Translations under genes and position numbers: made by a program
Part shown: positions 15,479-23,708 of the stretch, one piece after another
How the letters are laid out: the number at the start of each line of letters is the position of its first letter
Numbering within the stretch: the first letter of the stretch is position 1
The notes under the pieces: generated by a model
Seen by the model: the letters and a program-made list of their open reading frames with translations, nothing else
Databases searched by the model: none
What the model was told of the DNA's origin: nothing
Source of the DNA: Streptomyces sp. CB09001
GTDB taxonomy: Bacteria; Actinomycetota; Actinomycetes; Streptomycetales; Streptomycetaceae
Length of the DNA stretch: 64,000 nucleotides
Direction of reading: 5' to 3'
NCBI RefSeq assembly: GCF_003369795.1
Contig: NZ_CP026730.1
Coordinates: 7,183,001 to 7,247,000, forward strand

Positions 15479-16675
15479 GTGCTCTCCGAACAGTCCGTTC
15501 CCGTGGTTCGAGCCACTCTTCCCGCCGTCGGATCGGCCATCGGCGACATCGCCGACCTGTTCTACCGCAAGCTCTTCGACGCCCACCCGGAGCTGCTGCG
15601 GGACCTGTTCAACCGGGGGAACCAGGCCAACGGCGAGCAGCAGCGGGCCCTGGCGGGCTCGGTCGCCGCGTTCGCCGGCCTGCTGCTGGAGAACCCGGAC
15701 GAGCGTGCCGACGTGATGCTCTCGCGCATATCGCACAAGCACGCCTCGCTCGGCATCACCCCCGACCAGTACACGATCGTCCACCGGCACCTCATGGACG
15801 CCGTCGCCGACGTGCTCGGTGACGCCGTCACCCCCGAGGTCGCCCGGGCCTGGGACGAGGTCTACTGGCTGATGGCCAACGCGCTCATCGCCCTGGAGGC
15901 CCGCCTCTACGCCGAGAAGGGCGTCGCGCAGGGAGACGTCTGGCGCCCCATGGAGATCCTCGACCGGGTCGAGGAGAGCGCCGATGCGGTCTCGCTCGTA
16001 CTGGGGTCGGCCGACGACCGTCCCGTCGTGCCGTTCCGGCCGGGTCAGTACGTCAGCGTCCAGGTCGAACTGCCCGACGGCGCCCGGCAGATCCGCCAGT
16101 ACAGCCTCTCCGCAGCGCCCGGCCGGTCCGACTGGCGCATCACCGTCAAGCGCGTCCGGGGCGACGGACAGCCGGACGGCGAGGTCTCCTCCTGGCTGTA
16201 CGCGAACGCCCGCAAGGGCGAGCTGCTCAACGTGTCGCTGCCGGCCGGGGACCTGGCCCTGGCGGAGCACGACGGTCCGCTGCTGCTGGCCTCCGCCGGT
16301 ATCGGCGTCACACCGATGCTCTCGATGCTCGACCACCTGGCCGCCGCCGGCGCCACCCGCCCGGTCACCGTCGTGCACGCCGACCGCACCCCCGACCACC
16401 ACGCCCACCGGCAGGAGCAGCTCGACCTGATACGCACGCTGCCCGACGCCCGGCTCCACCTGTGGTACGAGGAGCCCGGCGACCGGGCGCCGGAGGCGTC
16501 CACCGGCCGCGCCGACCTGACCGGCCTCGACCTGCCCGCGGACCTCACGGTCTACCTGTGCGGTCCGGTGCCCTTCATGCGCGCGGTCCGCGGCGACCTG
16601 CTGCGCCGCGGGGTGCCCGCCGAGGCCATCCACTACGAGGTCTTCGGCCCCGACCTCTGGCTCGGACAGCAGTAG
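15479..16675 (+). CDS. hmpA: Flavohaemoprotein, nitric oxide dioxygenase
   Basis: A 398-aa Hmp-type protein that oxidises NO to nitrate with O2 and NAD(P)H. The globin domain (1-140) has Tyr B10 at Y29, Gln E7 at Q49 and the proximal His in ISHKHAS (H88). The FAD domain has RQYSLS (about 205), and the NAD domain has GIGVTPM followed by the terminal EVFGPDLW. The start GTG follows AAGGAG at 15469-15473 by five bases. An NsrR operator covers the leader, so it should be induced by nitric oxide. It is downstream of nsrR but has its own promoter region. Confidence 0.95.
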   Translation: MLSEQSVPVVRATLPAVGSAIGDIADLFYRKLFDAHPELLRDLFNRGNQANGEQQRALAGSVAAFAGLLLENPDERADVMLSRISHKHASLGITPDQYTIVHRHLMDAVADVLGDAVTPEVARAWDEVYWLMANALIALEARLYAEKGVAQGDVWRPMEILDRVEESADAVSLVLGSADDRPVVPFRPGQYVSVQVELPDGARQIRQYSLSAAPGRSDWRITVKRVRGDGQPDGEVSSWLYANARKGELLNVSLPAGDLALAEHDGPLLLASAGIGVTPMLSMLDHLAAAGATRPVTVVHADRTPDHHAHRQEQLDLIRTLPDARLHLWYEEPGDRAPEASTGRADLTGLDLPADLTVYLCGPVPFMRAVRGDLLRRGVPAEAIHYEVFGPDLWLGQQ

Positions 16676-16688
16676 CGGCGGCCGCCGT

Positions 16689-16716
16689 CGCCCGCGGCGG
16701 AACTCCGCCACGGGCG
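16689..16716. terminator. Hairpin between hmpA and the STAS-like gene
   Basis: Arms CGCCCGCGGCGG and CCGCCACGGGCG (one mismatch), four-base loop. It lies between convergent genes and can serve both directions. Confidence 0.65.
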
Positions 16717-17067
16717 TTAGGCCGCGGCGGTGAACGCGGTGCTGATCGCGGTGTCGACGCGGGCGTGCACCACCAGGCGCGGTCCCGAGGAGTCGGCGTT
16801 GTCCTCCAGCAGCCGCCGGACGGGCGCGCTGTGCGTCACGACGGACATCAGGACACCGAGCCGGCCGCACCACTGATGGGCCCGGAGCACCGCGCTGACC
16901 GCGGCGTGGCCACCCGCCCGCTCGGTCAGGACGATGACGACGGGGGTCGGCTGATGGGCGTCGACCAGGTTGGTGATGTGCGTGGTCAGCGTGGCCCGCC
17001 CGGCGATACCCGGGTCCTGGTCCACCGTGATGACCAGGACCCCATGCTCCAGGGTGTGGGACAGCAT
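16717..17067 (-). CDS. STAS-like domain protein
   Basis: A 116-aa single-domain protein with the alternating strand-helix pattern of anti-sigma-factor antagonists (GVLVITVDQDPG, then VVIVLTERAGGHAAVSAVLRAHQW). A Ser for phosphorylation in the usual DSSG position is not obvious: DNADSSG occurs late in the protein, not after the second strand. GGAGG 6 bases before the ATG at 17067 sets the start. It may be an atypical STAS partner-switching protein; function unproven. Confidence 0.65.
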   Translation of the reverse strand: MLSHTLEHGVLVITVDQDPGIAGRATLTTHITNLVDAHQPTPVVIVLTERAGGHAAVSAVLRAHQWCGRLGVLMSVVTHSAPVRRLLEDNADSSGPRLVVHARVDTAISTAFTAAA

Positions 17068-17285
17068 CGCGGCCTCCGATCCGTCGCCTGGTGGCGAAGT
17101 TGTGTTCAGTGAAGGTGCCCGGACCCGGGTCCGCAATGCGCCCCGCGACGGACCGGCCGGCCGGCCGCCGGAACACCGGCCCCGAGTACGATCGTCCGGC
17201 CCGCCTCAGACCTGCGCCGATCACCGCTGGGAGCCCAAGACCCGTGCCCGCCCTCCTGCCGCCGCCCCGCACCGGAGCCGACCGC

Positions 17286-17936
17286 ATGCCGGCCCCGGAA
17301 CACCTGGCCCGGGTGGAGGACGGCGAACGGCTGCACGCCCTGCTGTGGCGCCCCGGTCCGGGCTGGCGGATGGTCAGCAGCGCCGTGCTGGGCGGCGGGA
17401 CCGGGGAGCGCGCGTGGGTGCTCAACGCCCAGGTCGCCCACGGCTACCGACGCACCGACCCCGCACGGCACCTGGCCGACCTGGCCCGTGCCGCCGGGGC
17501 CCGCGGGCCGGGAGTGGGCCTGATGACGGCCGCCGACGTGTCCGCCCACGGCCGGGCGCGGGACGGCGGGGCCGAGGCCGTGGCGACCGCCGGCATCTCG
17601 GTGCGGGGCTGGGCGGCCGCGCCGGACGAGGGCGCCGCCGGGACCGTGCCGCCGGGGACGATCAACATCGTCGCCGCGCTGCCCGTCGCACTGAGCGACG
17701 CCGCGCTGGTCAACGCGGTGATGACGGCGACCGAGGCCAAGGTCCAGGCGCTGCTCGACGCCGGTCTCGACTGCTCCGGCACCCCCACCGACGCGGTGTG
17801 CGTCGCCGCCCGGACCCCGGGCGGGGGCGCCGAGGTGCACGCCTTCGCGGGACCCCGTTCCGAGTGGGGCGCCCGGCTCGCCCGGGCCGTCCACCGGGCC
17901 GTGCGCGCCGCGCTGCCCGCCGTCGGGCACCCCTGA
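17286..17936 (+). CDS. cbiZ: Adenosylcobinamide amidohydrolase CbiZ
   Basis: A 216-aa CbiZ-family enzyme, which removes the aminopropanol arm of adenosylcobinamide so that incomplete corrinoids can be salvaged for vitamin B12. Family hallmarks are VLGGG near the start, GVGLMTAADV, GTINIVAALPVALSDAALVNAVMTATEAK and CSGTPTDAVCVA. ATG 17286 has GGAG eight bases upstream; GTG 17244 with GGGAG is an alternative that adds 14 residues. No B12 riboswitch or other cobalamin gene is seen nearby. Confidence 0.85.
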   Translation: MPAPEHLARVEDGERLHALLWRPGPGWRMVSSAVLGGGTGERAWVLNAQVAHGYRRTDPARHLADLARAAGARGPGVGLMTAADVSAHGRARDGGAEAVATAGISVRGWAAAPDEGAAGTVPPGTINIVAALPVALSDAALVNAVMTATEAKVQALLDAGLDCSGTPTDAVCVAARTPGGGAEVHAFAGPRSEWGARLARAVHRAVRAALPAVGHP

Positions 17937-17959
17937 GCTCGGCGTCCCCGGAGACACAC

Positions 17960-17989
17960 GTGTGGGCGGCCCGCCCGGGCCGCCCACAC
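17960..17989. terminator. Bidirectional hairpin terminator between cbiZ and snpA
   Basis: Perfect 13-bp arms, GTGTGGGCGGCCC and GGGCCGCCCACAC, with loop gccc, between two convergent genes. Confidence 0.9.
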
Positions 17990-18005
17990 GGTGTCCGCCA
18001 GAACG

Positions 18006-18689
18006 TCAGCGCTGGGAGGCCTTCTCCAGCGCCTTGTCGAGGGCGGCCTGGAAGCCGTTGGCCCACAGCTGGTTCACCCGGCTGCGCTCGGTGGAGTTCG
18101 GGTAGGGGTTGGTGCAGGACGGGCCGGGGCCGCCGCCCGACATCAGCTCGCTGCACGGCCCGGAGTAGTGGTCCGGAAGGCCGAGCACGTGCCCGGTCTC
18201 GTGGGCGGTCACGCGGGTCGAGTCGTACTGCTGGTTCTGCCGGTAGTCGAGGAAGATGTAGCCGCTGCCGTGCCCGTCGGTGGAGGCGTACGAGCCGCGC
18301 GAGTCGTTGCCCTCGTAGTACGCGAAGTCCGCGCCGGAACTCGACTCCGCGAGCCGCACGTTGGACACCGAGCCGTTCCAGATCTGGGCCGAGCGGGATA
18401 TCTGCGAACGGAAGCTCGGCGCGTTGGTGGCGCTGTAGTAGACGGTGACGGCCGCGGCGGCGGACGGGTTGGCGGCGCGCTTCTCGGCGACGGACTTGAC
18501 GACCGCCTCGAAGAACGCGCGGTTGGCGGCCGCGTCCTCGCCCGAGCCGGCCGAGGGCTGGTAGCCGAGCTGGGCGGCTCTGACCGGCTCCTGGGGCGCC
18601 GCGGCCGTCGCGGCGGGGCCGGTGCCGAGCACGGCCGCCGTCAGGCCGAGACCGACCGCGGTGGACAGCAGGGGCAGGGTGATAGGCAT
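18006..18689 (-). CDS. snpA: Snapalysin, secreted M7 zinc metalloprotease
   Basis: A 227-aa secreted small neutral protease. A signal peptide (about 1-30, ending PAATAAA) is followed by a propeptide and a mature domain from about residue 82 (AVTVYYS). The zinc site is HETGHVLGLPD (H163, H167, D173), the M7 form where Asp is the third ligand. AAGGAG seven bases before the ATG sets the start. It is divergent from the LysR gene, as in the known snpA-snpR (slpA/prtA) loci of S. lividans and S. coelicolor, and should be activated by that regulator. Confidence 0.95.
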   Translation of the reverse strand: MPITLPLLSTAVGLGLTAAVLGTGPAATAAAPQEPVRAAQLGYQPSAGSGEDAAANRAFFEAVVKSVAEKRAANPSAAAAVTVYYSATNAPSFRSQISRSAQIWNGSVSNVRLAESSSGADFAYYEGNDSRGSYASTDGHGSGYIFLDYRQNQQYDSTRVTAHETGHVLGLPDHYSGPCSELMSGGGPGPSCTNPYPNSTERSRVNQLWANGFQAALDKALEKASQR

Positions 18690-18774
18690 CGATGACTCCT
18701 TGAGTGGGGGAGTGGGGAGAAGTCGTCATCGGTGAGTGTGGGGCGCCCATGAGCCCCCTGTGATGATGGCAACA

Positions 18775-18797
18775 GGTGATAGGGCCGGGCTATCACC
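18775..18797. promoter_or_regulatory. Palindromic LysR-type operator between snpA and its regulator
   Basis: GGTGATAG-ggccggg-CTATCACC: perfect 8-bp arms containing a T-N11-A core, the usual LysR-type binding pattern. It lies 86 bp from the snpA start and 107 bp from the regulator start. Confidence 0.75.
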
Positions 18798-18904
18798 CGC
18801 CGTCCGGCCACTCGTCGCGGCTTTGACCAGAGTGCAGAACTCGCCCTGATCCGCCGCGTTTTGTTCACCTGGCGCAACCAACTGTTCCGCCTTACGCTCC
18901 CTGC

Positions 18905-19891
18905 ATGGAGCTCGAGGTGAGGCACCTACGCGCACTGTGCGCCATCGCCGACGCCGGCAGCCTGCACCGGGCGGCACGCCAACTGGGTGTCGCACAGCCC
19001 ACGTTGAGCACCCAGTTGACCCGCATCGAACAGGCCCTGGGCGGACCGCTGTTCACCCGGGCGCGCACCGGCTGCCGCCCCACCCCGCTCGGCCGGACGG
19101 TGCTCGGCCGGGCCCGTCCGCTGCTGGCCGACATGAGCACCCTGGTCCTCGAGGCCCGCGCCGCCGCGGCCGGCGGGGACAGCAGGCTGCGGGTCGGCTC
19201 CACCGCCAGCCGGGCCCTGGCCGGCTGGCTGCGCCGGCTCAGACGGCCGGGACTGGAACCGACCCTGCAGATGGACGTCTCCGCCAACGCGCTGCTGCGC
19301 CGGGTGGCCGACGGGCAGCTCGACGTCGCCTTCGTGCACGAGGTCGAGGGCTGTGCGCTGCACATCCCCGAGGGCCTGCGGCTGCGCGTGCTGGTCGAGC
19401 GAGAACCGCAGTTCGTCATGCTGCCCGCCGACCACCCCGCGGCCGTCCGGCCCGTCGTCCGGCTCGCCGACCTCGCCGACGACCGGTGGATGGTCGACCC
19501 CACCGTCGACGGTGAATGGGACGGCGTGCACCGCATGCTGCGCGCCGTCGGCCTCAACCCCCGGGTGCTGCACGGCGACTACCACACCGCCGCCTCCCTG
19601 GTCGCCACCGGCGAGGTCGTCACGGTCTGCCAGCCCAGCTCCCAGTCCCGCCCCGACATGGCGGTGCGGCGCCTGTACGGCGACCCGCTCGGCGTGCGCC
19701 TGCTGCTGGCCGCCCGCACCCGGGCCGAGCTGGACGCCGTCTTCCCTGCCCTGGAGGACGCGTACTGGGAGGTCGCCCGGCAGTCCACCGCGTACCGGGA
19801 GTGGCTGGAAAGGGGCGGGATCCGGACGCTGCCCCGATGCCCGGTGACCGCCGCGGGAGGCGGCCGGGTGGAGTTCGTACGGGCCCACTGA
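18905..19891 (+). CDS. snpR: LysR family regulator of snapalysin
   Basis: A 328-aa LysR-type regulator: winged HTH (LRALCAIADAGSLHRAARQLGVAQPTLSTQLTRIE, about 5-40), then the two-lobed effector domain (from about 95). The ATG has no ribosome binding site, but TACGCT stands six bases upstream, so translation is probably leaderless. Position and orientation opposite the M7 protease gene match the known SnpR/MprR activators. The extended C-terminus beyond residue 295 is polar and not conserved in general LysR proteins. Confidence 0.9.
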   Translation: MELEVRHLRALCAIADAGSLHRAARQLGVAQPTLSTQLTRIEQALGGPLFTRARTGCRPTPLGRTVLGRARPLLADMSTLVLEARAAAAGGDSRLRVGSTASRALAGWLRRLRRPGLEPTLQMDVSANALLRRVADGQLDVAFVHEVEGCALHIPEGLRLRVLVEREPQFVMLPADHPAAVRPVVRLADLADDRWMVDPTVDGEWDGVHRMLRAVGLNPRVLHGDYHTAASLVATGEVVTVCQPSSQSRPDMAVRRLYGDPLGVRLLLAARTRAELDAVFPALEDAYWEVARQSTAYREWLERGGIRTLPRCPVTAAGGGRVEFVRAH

Positions 19892-19957
19892 AGCCAATAG
19901 GGTGATTCTCATACCGGTCCGGTGTGTCTGCGTGACGGAGCGGTTACGGACAGCATC

Positions 19958-20719
19958 ATGAGCTCTGCACGACGACTTCCCACCTTGCGTTCGCTGGCCG
20001 TGACCGGCGCCCTTGGCGCCTCCGTCCTGCTGCTGACGGCCTGCACGAACGCCGATACGACCCGTTCCAGCGTCGCGGAGGCGGCCCAGACCGAATCACC
20101 CTCCGCCACCGACACCGCGTCCGCGTCCCCCTCCGGCTCCCCGTCGGCCTCGATGAACGAGGACCAGACCCAGCGCAAGGAGCTCGTCTCGGCGACGAAG
20201 GTCACCTGGGACAAGGCCGCCGACACCGCCGTCAAGGAGGTCCCCGAGGGCAAACTCGTGGACCTCGAACTCAAGCGCACGGAGGCCGACGCCACCGCGT
20301 CGCCGTCCGGCTCGCCGACCGGATCGGCGAGCCCCAGCATGCCGAACCCGGCGCCCAGTGAGGGCGCTCCGGAGTGGGAGGCCAAGGTCGCCCAGTCCGA
20401 CGGCACCCTGCACCGCATCGACATCGACGCCGTGAGCGGCAAGGTCTTCCGCACCATGGTCGACCCGGACCAGGACCCCGACGACAAGACCCAGATCACC
20501 GAGTGGCTGGACAAGGCCAAGCAGACGCCGGAGCAGGCGGTCAAGGCGGCCACCGCCAAGGCCAAGGGCACCGTCACCCACGTCGAACTCGGCGACAACG
20601 ACGACCAGCAGGTCGTCTGGGGCGTCGACGTGGTCGACAAGAGCAACTGGAACAAGACCACCGTCGACGTCGACGCGGCGAACGGCAAGGTGCTGAGCCA
20701 GAAGGTCGACAAGGACTGA
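19958..20719 (+). CDS. PepSY domain-containing lipoprotein
   Basis: A 253-aa exported lipoprotein. Signal region MSSARRLPTLRSLAVTGALG is followed by lipobox LTAC (Cys about 30), then a Ser/Ala/Thr-rich linker and two PepSY-like units (about 75-165, with DGTLHRIDIDAVSGKVFRT, and about 185-253, with VVWGVDVVDKSNWNKTTVDVDAANGKV). PepSY domains are thought to inhibit proteases or bind peptides at the cell surface. A snapalysin gene is two genes upstream, but a functional link is conjecture. No good ribosome binding site precedes ATG 19958; TTACGGA seven bases upstream may be a promoter element. Confidence 0.85.
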   Translation: MSSARRLPTLRSLAVTGALGASVLLLTACTNADTTRSSVAEAAQTESPSATDTASASPSGSPSASMNEDQTQRKELVSATKVTWDKAADTAVKEVPEGKLVDLELKRTEADATASPSGSPTGSASPSMPNPAPSEGAPEWEAKVAQSDGTLHRIDIDAVSGKVFRTMVDPDQDPDDKTQITEWLDKAKQTPEQAVKAATAKAKGTVTHVELGDNDDQQVVWGVDVVDKSNWNKTTVDVDAANGKVLSQKVDKD

Positions 20720-20740
20720 TACACAGGCCCCCGGACACCG

Positions 20741-20776
20741 ACGGGAGCAGCGGGCCGCGCGGCCCGCTGCTCCCGT
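20741..20776. terminator. Strong bidirectional hairpin terminator
   Basis: Arms of 16 bp, ACGGGAGCAGCGGGCC and GGCCCGCTGCTCCCGT, loop gcgc, between the convergent PepSY and MFS genes. Confidence 0.92.
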
Positions 20777-20795
20777 TCCTCATGTCCTCAGGACA

Positions 20796-22067
20796 TCACC
20801 CGGCCGGCGCGGCGGGCGGCGCGGCCGCCGCGGTCCCGGCCGGCTCGCCCCCGCCGCCGCGCGGCAGCGTCAGCACGGCCAGGAAGCCGAGGACCGCCAC
20901 CGCGGCGAAGAAGTAGAAGCCCCACGGGTGACCGACCCCCGACGCGACCAGCGCGCCGGTGATCGACGGGCCGACGATCGAGCCGATCCGGCCGATCCCG
21001 GACGCGGAGCCGAGCGCGGTGCTGCGCACGGACGCCGGGTAGTAGTGCGTCACATAGGCGTAGACCAGCACCATGGCCGAGAAGACGAACACTCCGGTGA
21101 AGAAGACGACCACGTTGAGCAGCAGGTCGCTCTCCATCCTGATGCTCAGACACCCCAGCATGAGCACCGAGACGGCGAACCAGACCATGGTGGTGCCCTT
21201 GATGCCCCGCCGGTCGGCGACGTACCCGCCGACGACCAGGCCGACGACGCCGCCGATGTTGAGCACCAGGAGCTGGGTCACGGCCGTCGGCACCGGGTAG
21301 CCCGCGTCGTTCATCAGCTTGGGCAGCCAGGTGTTGAGGCCGTAGACCAGCAGCAGGCCCATGAACGAGGCGACCCAGATGCCGATGCCCGCGCGCAGGT
21401 ACGCCGGCTTGAGCAGCTCGGTGAACGGCACCCGCTGCGCCCCGTCCTGCCTGGCTCGCTCGAATGCCGCCGACTCCGGCAGCTTGAACCACTGGATCGC
21501 GGCGATCACCAGGCCGACGACGCCGAGCAGGTAGAAGAGGATCTCCCAGTTGTCGGTCACCTGCAGCGCCAGCAGCGAGGTGATCACCGCACCGGTGTGG
21601 TAGCCGGTCATCGTCAGGGTGCTGGCCCGCGCCCGGCGGCTGGCCGGCATGTGCTCGGCCATCATCGTGAGCGAGACCGGCATGCAGGCACCCAGGCCCA
21701 GACCGGCGAGGAGGCGCAGCGCGGCGAACATCGCGACGGAGTTCGCCAGCGGCACCACGATCGTGAGGACCGAGAAGAGCACGACCGAGCCGATGAGCAG
21801 GCGGCGCCGGCCCAGCCGGTCGGCCAGCGGACCGACGCAGACCGCGCCGATCGCGACGCCCACCAGCGAGAGCGTCGCGATGGTGGTCGCGTCGCCCGCG
21901 GTCATGCCGAGATGGTGGGTCTTGAGCAGGGTGGGGATGATGGCGCCGAGGACGACCAGGTCGTAGCCCTCCAGCAGGACGGTGATCCAGCACAGGATCA
22001 CCGTCCAGGTGCCGCTGCCGGCGCGGCCGGCCTGCGCGGGCGCGCCGGACGTGGTGGTGGAAGCCAT
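20796..22067 (-). CDS. MFS transporter, aromatic acid:H+ symporter type
   Basis: A 423-aa 12-helix transporter of the AAHS group (benzoate/4-hydroxybenzoate permeases). Typical features are LLEGYDLVVLGAIIPTLL in helix 1 with the conserved Asp, GPLADRLGRRRLLIG in the 2-3 loop, and GGYVADRRGIKGT in the 8-9 loop. GGAGAG stands eight bases before ATG 22067. It is the last gene of an operon with benzaldehyde dehydrogenase and benzoylformate decarboxylase, so benzoylformate, mandelate or benzoate is the likely cargo. Confidence 0.88.
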   Translation of the reverse strand: MASTTTSGAPAQAGRAGSGTWTVILCWITVLLEGYDLVVLGAIIPTLLKTHHLGMTAGDATTIATLSLVGVAIGAVCVGPLADRLGRRRLLIGSVVLFSVLTIVVPLANSVAMFAALRLLAGLGLGACMPVSLTMMAEHMPASRRARASTLTMTGYHTGAVITSLLALQVTDNWEILFYLLGVVGLVIAAIQWFKLPESAAFERARQDGAQRVPFTELLKPAYLRAGIGIWVASFMGLLLVYGLNTWLPKLMNDAGYPVPTAVTQLLVLNIGGVVGLVVGGYVADRRGIKGTTMVWFAVSVLMLGCLSIRMESDLLLNVVVFFTGVFVFSAMVLVYAYVTHYYPASVRSTALGSASGIGRIGSIVGPSITGALVASGVGHPWGFYFFAAVAVLGFLAVLTLPRGGGGEPAGTAAAAPPAAPAG

Positions 22068-22158
22068 GATGACTCTCCCCCCGGGGGACGGGTGTGAGTG
22101 AGCGGAGCCGGACCGGCCGGGGCGGCCGGGGAAATGCCGGTACGGGCGAGCGGAGGGA

Positions 22159-23613
22159 TCAGAAGGGGTAGTCGGCGATGTCCGGGCGGACCGTGAGCCA
22201 CTGGGTCTCGGTGAACGCCTCGACGTTGGCCGCGGCACCGCCGAACCGGGAGCCGGTGCCGGACGCCTTGACGCCGCCGAACGGCGCGTTGGGCTCGTCA
22301 CTGACCGTCTGCTCGTTGATGTGCACCTTGCCGGAGTCGATCCGGTCGGCGAGCTTCATCGCCGTACCGACGTCGCCGAGGATGCCGACCGACAGCCCGT
22401 ACTCGCAGTCGTTCACGATCCGCGCGGCCTCCTCCGTCGTGGAGAAGGAGATGACGGGCGCGACCGGGCCGAAGATCTCCTCGCGCCAGGCCGGCATGTC
22501 CGTCGTCAGTCCGGTCAGGACGGTGGCGCGGTAGCCGGCGCCGTCGATCTCGCCGCCCGCGGCGACCTTGGCCCCCGCCGCCACGCTGTCGGTGACGATG
22601 CCGTGCACCCGCTCCAGCTGCCGGCGGTCGATGATCGGGCCCAGCGCCACGTCCTCGCGGGCCGGGTCGCCCACCGGCAGGGCCTCGGCCTTCGCGGCGA
22701 GCGCGGCGGTGTACTCCTCCACCAGCGACTCGTGCACGATGTGCCGGCCGGTAGTCATGCAGATCTGCCCCTGGTGCAGGTACGAGCCGAACGCCCCCGC
22801 GGAGGCCGCCTTCGCCACGTCGGCGCCGGGCAGCACGACCAGCGCGTTGTTGCCGCCCAGCTCCAGGTGCGCCCGCTTCAGCAGCCGCCCGGCCTGCTCG
22901 CCGATCGCCCGCCCGACCGGCGTGGAGCCGGTGAACGAGATCACCCGGACCTCGGGCGCCTCCACGACCGCCCGGCCGACCTCGCCGTCGCCCGGCAGCA
23001 GGTGCAGGACACCGGCCGGGAGCCCGGCCTCCTCGAAGATCCGGGCGATGACGACACCGCCGCTCACCGCGGTGCGCGGGTCCGGCTTCAGCAGCACGGC
23101 GTTGCCGAGCGCCAGCGCGGGGGCCACCGAACGCAGGCCGAGGATGAGCGGGAAGTTGAAGGGCGCGATCACGCTGACGACGCCGGCGGGTCGGCGCCGG
23201 GCGAGCGACCAGCGGGCGTCCTCCGAGGTGAGCACCTCGCCCTGGGGATGGGTCGGCAGCCCGGCGCACTCGAAGCACTCGCCGATCGCCAGCCCCGCCT
23301 CGAAGCCCGCCTTGGACCGCACCGAGCCGGCCTCGCGCACCAGCCAGTCCTCGATCCCGGCGGCGTGCTCGGTGAACAGCTCACCCGCGCGCCGCAGTAC
23401 GGCCGCCCGCTGCTGCGGCGAGGTCGCCGCCCACACCCGCTGCGCCTCGGCGGCCCGCGCGGCGGCGCGGTTCACGTCCTCGGCCGAGGCCAGGCCCACC
23501 GTGCCGAGCCGGTCGCCGGTGGCGGGCTCGGTCACCGGCTGTTCGGTGGGGGAGTCCTGCCAGCCTTCGCTGTAGAACTTCCCGCCCCAGACGGCGCTGT
23601 CCAGGAGTGTCAT
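22159..23613 (-). CDS. mdlD: Benzaldehyde dehydrogenase (aldehyde dehydrogenase family)
   Basis: A 484-aa NAD(P)-dependent aldehyde dehydrogenase with general base E251 (LELGGNN), nucleophile C285 (GQICMTTG), cofactor region FTGSTPVG (about 228-235) and PFNFP (about 151). The closest recognisable group is the benzaldehyde/salicylaldehyde dehydrogenases. It lies directly after a benzoylformate decarboxylase gene, so it would oxidise the benzaldehyde that enzyme releases to benzoate. GAGGGAAG precedes the ATG. A run of five 13-bp repeats separates it from the upstream gene. Confidence 0.82.
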   Translation of the reverse strand: MTLLDSAVWGGKFYSEGWQDSPTEQPVTEPATGDRLGTVGLASAEDVNRAAARAAEAQRVWAATSPQQRAAVLRRAGELFTEHAAGIEDWLVREAGSVRSKAGFEAGLAIGECFECAGLPTHPQGEVLTSEDARWSLARRRPAGVVSVIAPFNFPLILGLRSVAPALALGNAVLLKPDPRTAVSGGVVIARIFEEAGLPAGVLHLLPGDGEVGRAVVEAPEVRVISFTGSTPVGRAIGEQAGRLLKRAHLELGGNNALVVLPGADVAKAASAGAFGSYLHQGQICMTTGRHIVHESLVEEYTAALAAKAEALPVGDPAREDVALGPIIDRRQLERVHGIVTDSVAAGAKVAAGGEIDGAGYRATVLTGLTTDMPAWREEIFGPVAPVISFSTTEEAARIVNDCEYGLSVGILGDVGTAMKLADRIDSGKVHINEQTVSDEPNAPFGGVKASGTGSRFGGAAANVEAFTETQWLTVRPDIADYPF

Positions 23614-23630
23614 CGTCTTCCCTCTCGTCG

Positions 23631-23695
23631 GGGTCTTCGGTCGGGGTCTTCGGTCGGAGTCTTCGGTCGGAGTCTTCGGTCGGGGTCTTCGGTCG
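23631..23695. repeat. Five tandem 13-bp repeats between operon genes
   Basis: Five units of g(g/a)gtcttcggtcg at 23631, 23644, 23657, 23670 and 23683 fill most of the 95-base gap between the decarboxylase stop and the dehydrogenase start. The unit is not a multiple of three and no peptide is apparent. The copy number may vary and could alter mRNA folding near the dehydrogenase ribosome binding site. Confidence 0.9.
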
Positions 23696-23708
23696 GTTTC
23701 GAGTCGGT

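Noticed and set aside
23631..23695. The 13-bp repeats as a CRISPR array
   Set aside because: Units abut without spacers and are too short; no cas genes are present.
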